Shown here: piece by piece, positions 60,724-64,000 of the stretch
Numbering within the stretch: position 1 is the first letter of the stretch
How the letters are laid out: the number at the start of each line of letters is the position of its first letter
NCBI RefSeq assembly: GCF_018613755.1
Contig: NZ_JAGGPP010000006.1
Span: 1-64,000 of the forward strand
Source: Arthrobacter sp. ISL-72
GTDB lineage: Bacteria; Actinomycetota; Actinomycetes; Actinomycetales; Micrococcaceae
Direction: 5' to 3'
DNA length: 64,000 nucleotides
The notes under the pieces: model-generated
What the model saw: only the letters and a program-made list of their open reading frames with translations
Database searches by the model: none
Told to the model about the DNA's origin: nothing
Position numbers and translations under genes: made by a program

Positions 60724-61389
60724 GTGTCTGATGTCCTAACCCAGTCTTTCCGGTTCGCCGATCCCCGTGATCTGGCCGATCTCCGTACCTACGCGACGCG
60801 TGCCAAGGCAATTGAAGACGGCGCCATCCGGCTTCAGGCCACGGGCTGCGTGCTGGCTGCCTACGTCTGCGTGCTCCGCCCGCGGCTGCTGGGCGAGTCG
60901 ACGCCCACCATTCTTGGCCTCCGCACCATGGCGCTGGCCGAGCCGGCCGCCGCCGACGTGACGGTTCCTCTCGCCGCGGTGCTGGACCGCCTTGCCCGGG
61001 CGGGGGACAACGACGTCGAACTTCCGATTCCGCCCATGACCGTCACCGAGTCCTGGGCGGGGGTTGGAGCGCCCAGGTCCGGCTGGGAGCTTATGGGCGC
61101 GCTTCCCGACGCTGAGCTGAGGGCGGCCGCGGAAGCCGGCATCACGGAGGTGGCCGGTATTGTTCCGGACAAGCCGGGCGCCCTGATCGTGAACAATGCC
61201 CGCGCCAATGTGTGGGGCCGTGAGCTGGCCGGTTCCGGCGGCCTGCCTGCCGGCGCAGCCTTCGCCGCCCTGACCCTTGGCTTCCTGGGCGGCGATGAGC
61301 AAAAGCTTTACCGCGCGGGACGCTGGTTCCGGCTCAGCGGCAGCCGCGGCCATGTCCTGGCCCGGACAGGCGCCGGCCTCCGCCTCTGA
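60724..61389 (+). CDS. Conserved actinobacterial protein of unknown function
   Basis: A 221-aa protein starting at GTG 60724. FRFADPRDLADLRTYATRAK, VLAAYVCVLRPRLLGESTPT, GWELMGALPDAELRAAAEAG and FAALTLGFLGGDEQKLYRAG. No catalytic motif, signal peptide or membrane segment is clear. Divergent from tesB. Confidence 0.7.
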   Translation: MSDVLTQSFRFADPRDLADLRTYATRAKAIEDGAIRLQATGCVLAAYVCVLRPRLLGESTPTILGLRTMALAEPAAADVTVPLAAVLDRLARAGDNDVELPIPPMTVTESWAGVGAPRSGWELMGALPDAELRAAAEAGITEVAGIVPDKPGALIVNNARANVWGRELAGSGGLPAGAAFAALTLGFLGGDEQKLYRAGRWFRLSGSRGHVLARTGAGLRL

Positions 61390-61410
61390 CTGGAGGACCC
61401 CGGAACCCGC

Positions 61411-61866
61411 TTAGGTGTCCGACGCGCTGTTCACCATGGACAGCGCGGCCCGCTCCATGTAGTCCCACAGCGTGTTTTCGTAGAGCGGCGGCAGTTCGAG
61501 CGAGTCCACCGCCGTGCGCATGTGGTGGAGCCACCGGTCCTTGGCCGCAGGCGTGACCCGGAACGGCATGTGCCGCATCCGCAGCCGCGGGTGGCCGCGT
61601 TCCTCGCCGTACGTGGTGGGTCCTCCCCAGTACTGCTCGAGGAACATGAGGAAGCGCCTTTTGGCCGGTCCCAGGTCCTCCTCCGGATACATGGGCCGGA
61701 GCAGCGGGTCGGTGGCCACGCCGTCGTAGAAGACATCGATGAGCTTCACGAAAGTCTCATGACCGCCCACGGCGTCGTAGAAGTTGTCCGTGTAGCCGGG
61801 CTGGCTGAAGGGATCGTTCTGCATCAGCATCTTCGGTTGTCGTTGTTCGGGGGTTGGCATGCTCAT
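61411..61866 (-). CDS. Group II truncated haemoglobin
   Basis: A 151-aa haem globin of the GlbO type. TDNFYDAVGGHETFVKLIDV (helix A-B), YPEEDLGPAKRRFLMFLEQY and WGGPTTYGEERGHPRLRMRH, where the RMRHMPF His is the proximal haem ligand, and WLHHM gives Trp G8. Probably in oxygen or nitric-oxide defence. Stop of MscS lies 3 bases upstream on the same strand. Confidence 0.93.
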   Translation of the reverse strand: MSMPTPEQRQPKMLMQNDPFSQPGYTDNFYDAVGGHETFVKLIDVFYDGVATDPLLRPMYPEEDLGPAKRRFLMFLEQYWGGPTTYGEERGHPRLRMRHMPFRVTPAAKDRWLHHMRTAVDSLELPPLYENTLWDYMERAALSMVNSASDT

Positions 61867-61868
61867 GG

Positions 61869-62534
61869 CTACTCTCCGGCCTTCTGCTGCTTTGCTGAAT
61901 CATGGTCCGGCACTTCCACGGAGTCGTCCGCCGGCGCCACGTAGTTGCCCTGGGAACGGTTGCCCACCCGCAGGATCTCGCCGTTGCGCAGGTACCAGAT
62001 GGCGCCGTCGTCGGACCGGACGCGGGTGATGCGAAGGCCCATGGACTCCACCCTGCCCACGACCTCGCTGGTTTCGATGATGTCGCCGATTCCGTACTGG
62101 TCCTCGATGGTGATGAAGATGCCGGCCAGGAAGTCGCGGATGAGCTGCTGGGCGCCGAAGCCGATGGCGACACCGAGGATACCAACGCTCGTCAGCAGCG
62201 GTGCGATGTCCACGTCCAGGTTCTTCAGGACGTACATGATGGTGATAACGACGATCAGGACACTGGCCACGCTGTTCAGCAGCGAGCCGATTGTCTTGGC
62301 CCGCTGGACGCGTCGTTCATGGTCCAGTGCCCTCAGTGCCGGCGCTACCCAGCGGAAATGCGGTTTCTTGAAAAACGTTGTGCCGGCTGCCACACTCTTG
62401 GTGATTCCGGCGATCAGGAACGACGCGATGAGCCAGATCGTGACGCCGATTCCAATGCTGATCACGATTCCGGCGACGTTGATATCGGAGACGTCCGGTG
62501 CGGCTGGCGTGGTGATCGTCGACATGAAGTACAT
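61869..62534 (-). CDS. Mechanosensitive ion channel, MscS family
   Basis: A 221-aa small MscS. Transmembrane segments: IVISIGIGVTIWLIASFLIA, SLLNSVASVLIVVITIMYVL and the pore helix region ILGVAIGFGAQQLIRDFLAG. The beta domain follows (YGIGDIIETSEVVGRVESMG, WYLRNGEILRVGNRSQGN). Opens under hypo-osmotic shock. Likely co-transcribed with the haemoglobin. Confidence 0.9.
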   Translation of the reverse strand: MYFMSTITTPAAPDVSDINVAGIVISIGIGVTIWLIASFLIAGITKSVAAGTTFFKKPHFRWVAPALRALDHERRVQRAKTIGSLLNSVASVLIVVITIMYVLKNLDVDIAPLLTSVGILGVAIGFGAQQLIRDFLAGIFITIEDQYGIGDIIETSEVVGRVESMGLRITRVRSDDGAIWYLRNGEILRVGNRSQGNYVAPADDSVEVPDHDSAKQQKAGE

Positions 62535-62685
62535 CGGCAGGGGGGCTCCTTATTGCTGACCGGCTTCCGCCGGGCATACCGGGGTTCGCCCGGCGCATAA
62601 CACTCTGTTCACCTTCAACAGTAGCGCCGTAGCGCGGCCGCGGGCGCATCCTGATGCGCTGAACGGGCACCGCCAGAAGCCTCGG

Positions 62686-63162
62686 TCAGGCCCCCACCAC
62701 CGTGGCGGGCGCGTGCAGCACGGGAAAGTTGACGCTGCGGGCAATGAAGCAGACCTTGTTTGCCTCCTGGTGCAGTTCTTCCATAAGCGCGGCGTCCACC
62801 TCGGCGGCAACCGTCACCTTGGGCCGGAGGGTGACGGACTCAAACTGGCCGCTGCCGTCCCGGTTGGTCCGCATCAGCCCCTCGGCCCTGTCTTCGTAGG
62901 CCGTCACCACCACGCCGTGCTTGACGGCCACATGCAGGAACGACAACATGTGGCACTGCGACAGGGCGGCCAGCAGCAGCTGTTCCGGGTTGTACCGGGT
63001 CTTGTCGCCATGGAATGTGGGATCCGCGGAGCCTTTCAAAACAGGAAGGCCGGCGAGTTCGACGTCGTGGTCCCGGGAGTAGCCCCGGTATGTGGACGTT
63101 CCCTCACCCCGGTTCCCGGTCCAGCGGACAGTCACGGCATAGCGGTGCTCGTCAAGGGCCAT
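62686..63162 (-). CDS. OsmC/Ohr-family protein
   Basis: A 158-aa thiol peroxidase-like protein. PTFHGDKTRYNPEQLLLAAL, SQCHMLSFLHVA (first redox Cys) and ANKVCFIARSVNFPV (second Cys) are the OsmC signature. Detoxifies organic hydroperoxides; exact subfamily not settled. It begins 5 bases after the pepN stop, so the two are an operon. Confidence 0.9.
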   Translation of the reverse strand: MALDEHRYAVTVRWTGNRGEGTSTYRGYSRDHDVELAGLPVLKGSADPTFHGDKTRYNPEQLLLAALSQCHMLSFLHVAVKHGVVVTAYEDRAEGLMRTNRDGSGQFESVTLRPKVTVAAEVDAALMEELHQEANKVCFIARSVNFPVLHAPATVVGA

Positions 63163-63167
63163 GCCGC

Positions 63168-64000
63168 CTACCCCACGTCGGCCTGGCGGGCACGCAGCGC
63201 GCGGGCCACGCCGTCGCGGTTTTCCAGCATCATCCGCCGCAGGGCGGCACTTTCTTCGGGCAGCGTGGCCAGGAAGTCGTCGGTGCGGTCCACCGTCGCC
63301 TGGGTGGTCTGCAGCGACGGATAGAGCCCGACGACGATCTGCTGGGCCAGTGCGTGCGTGCGGTTGGCGACGATGCCGGGAACGGCGTCGAAATACTTCT
63401 CCGTGTACGGCTCCAGCAGCGCCGGGTCCAGCACGCGCGTGAAGCCCGCCACCGCGGACGCCTGCAGGGCGTTCGACAGCTCGCCCTTCACCACGATGGA
63501 CTCCCACGCCTCGGCCTTGGCCCGGGCCGTGGGGATGGCCGCCTTGGCCAGCGCGGCGGCGTTCTGGCCGTTCGCGGTGTTGTCCTGCGCGAGTTCGGCG
63601 TCGATGCGGTCCTGGCCGAACCGGCCGCCGGCCACGAGCGAGGCGAGCAGCTCCCACCGCAGGTCCTGGTCCACGGTCAGGCCGGGCAGTTCCGCAGAGC
63701 CGTCCAGCAGGGCGGCAACGGTATCCAGCTGGCTGTCGCTGCGGGCCAGCAGGGCGTAGGACTTAGCGAACTGCAGCTGCGCATCGGAGCCCGGGGGAAC
63801 GGTGCCGGCAAGGTCCCACAGGGTGTCGGCCGCGGCAACTGACGTTTTCTCCCGGTGCTCTTCGGCAACGTAATAGCTGAGCGTTGTGGCCAGCTGGCGG
63901 AGCTGGACCAGGATCACCGAGGAGTCCGATTCGGACGCGATGTTCGCCAGGATCAGTTCGACGTATCCGCGCGCCGGCGTTTCGCCGTCGCGGGCGGCGT
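63168..64000 (-). CDS. pepN: Aminopeptidase N, C-terminal part (runs off the window)
   Basis: The frame is open from the right edge to the stop at 63168. It shows the ERAP1-like helical C-terminal domain of M1 aminopeptidases: ARGYVELILANIASESDSSV, LRQLATTLSYYVAEEHREKT, VDQDLRWELLASLVAGGRFG, and the end FLATLPEESAALRRMMLENR. The zinc-binding HExxH part lies outside the window. Identification rests on the C-terminal domain. Confidence 0.9.
   Translation of the reverse strand, partial: AARDGETPARGYVELILANIASESDSSVILVQLRQLATTLSYYVAEEHREKTSVAAADTLWDLAGTVPPGSDAQLQFAKSYALLARSDSQLDTVAALLDGSAELPGLTVDQDLRWELLASLVAGGRFGQDRIDAELAQDNTANGQNAAALAKAAIPTARAKAEAWESIVVKGELSNALQASAVAGFTRVLDPALLEPYTEKYFDAVPGIVANRTHALAQQIVVGLYPSLQTTQATVDRTDDFLATLPEESAALRRMMLENRDGVARALRARQADVG

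Overview
The window is high-GC, densely coded actinobacterial DNA. The gene content (long-form GAPDH, EttA, group II truncated haemoglobin, MptB-like mannosyltransferase, ROK-controlled xylose genes, LapA-domain protein) best fits the Micrococcaceae, in the Arthrobacter/Pseudarthrobacter area. That placement is by gene content only; no database was searched.

Layout. (1) 1-2560: debris of an old integrated element. It holds the tail of an unknown gene, an intact membrane-anchored SGNH hydrolase, a frameshifted second SGNH hydrolase, and a 5'-truncated tyrosine integrase. (2) 2874-9563: housekeeping genes (gap, secreted HNH nuclease, def, tRNA-His, orn, MptB-like glycosyltransferase, AlkD-like repair protein). 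(3) 9610-14581: xylose block (aldose 1-epimerase, xylB, xylA, divergent ROK regulator). (4) 15310-19803: LacI-type regulator with two operators in front of a three-gene sugar-catabolic operon. (5) 19931-21053: small host genes. (6) 21283-56338: a complete-looking temperate siphovirus prophage of about 35.05 kb. (7) 56593-64000: host genes again (ssb-like, lipoprotein, ettA, tesB, truncated haemoglobin, MscS, OsmC, pepN).

The prophage is the main find. Its ends lie inside a host tRNA-Arg(TCT) gene. The 3' half is stranded at 21251-21288 and the 5' half at 56339-56373, 35 kb apart, so the host gene is broken at the anticodon loop. The phage carries a full-length tRNA-Arg(TCT) at 23541-23613. 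It matches the reconstructed host gene at 70 of 73 positions. All three differences lie in the integrase target, and two of them form a compensatory base-pair change. The phage therefore seems to destroy a host tRNA and supply a copy it can no longer attack.

The attachment core also lies in the phage repressor gene. In the prophage the repressor (56013-56339) stops at a TAG whose last base is host-derived. Joining the ends as in attP changes TAG to TAC and adds 34 codons that now lie at 21289-21391. The stop of this longer frame overlaps the GTG start of the next gene, which leads toward an integrase ending in LAA. This is the layout of an integration-dependent immunity switch, as known from mycobacteriophages BPs, Brujita and Charlie. 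Integration shortens the repressor and disconnects the integrase side from the repressor promoter.

The rest of the phage reads leftward on the minus strand. From right to left it has a Cro-like protein, early genes (ParB-like, a sliding-clamp-like protein, nucleases, several proteins under 60 aa), HNH nuclease and terminase, portal, protease, capsid, connectors, tail tube, frameshifted tail chaperones, tape measure, tail proteins, a collagen-like cysteine-repeat membrane protein, CHAP lysin, holin candidate and beta-helix spike. A plus-strand hexapeptide acyltransferase sits next to the spike as a likely lysogenic-conversion gene. A second tyrosine recombinase lies near the phage tRNA.
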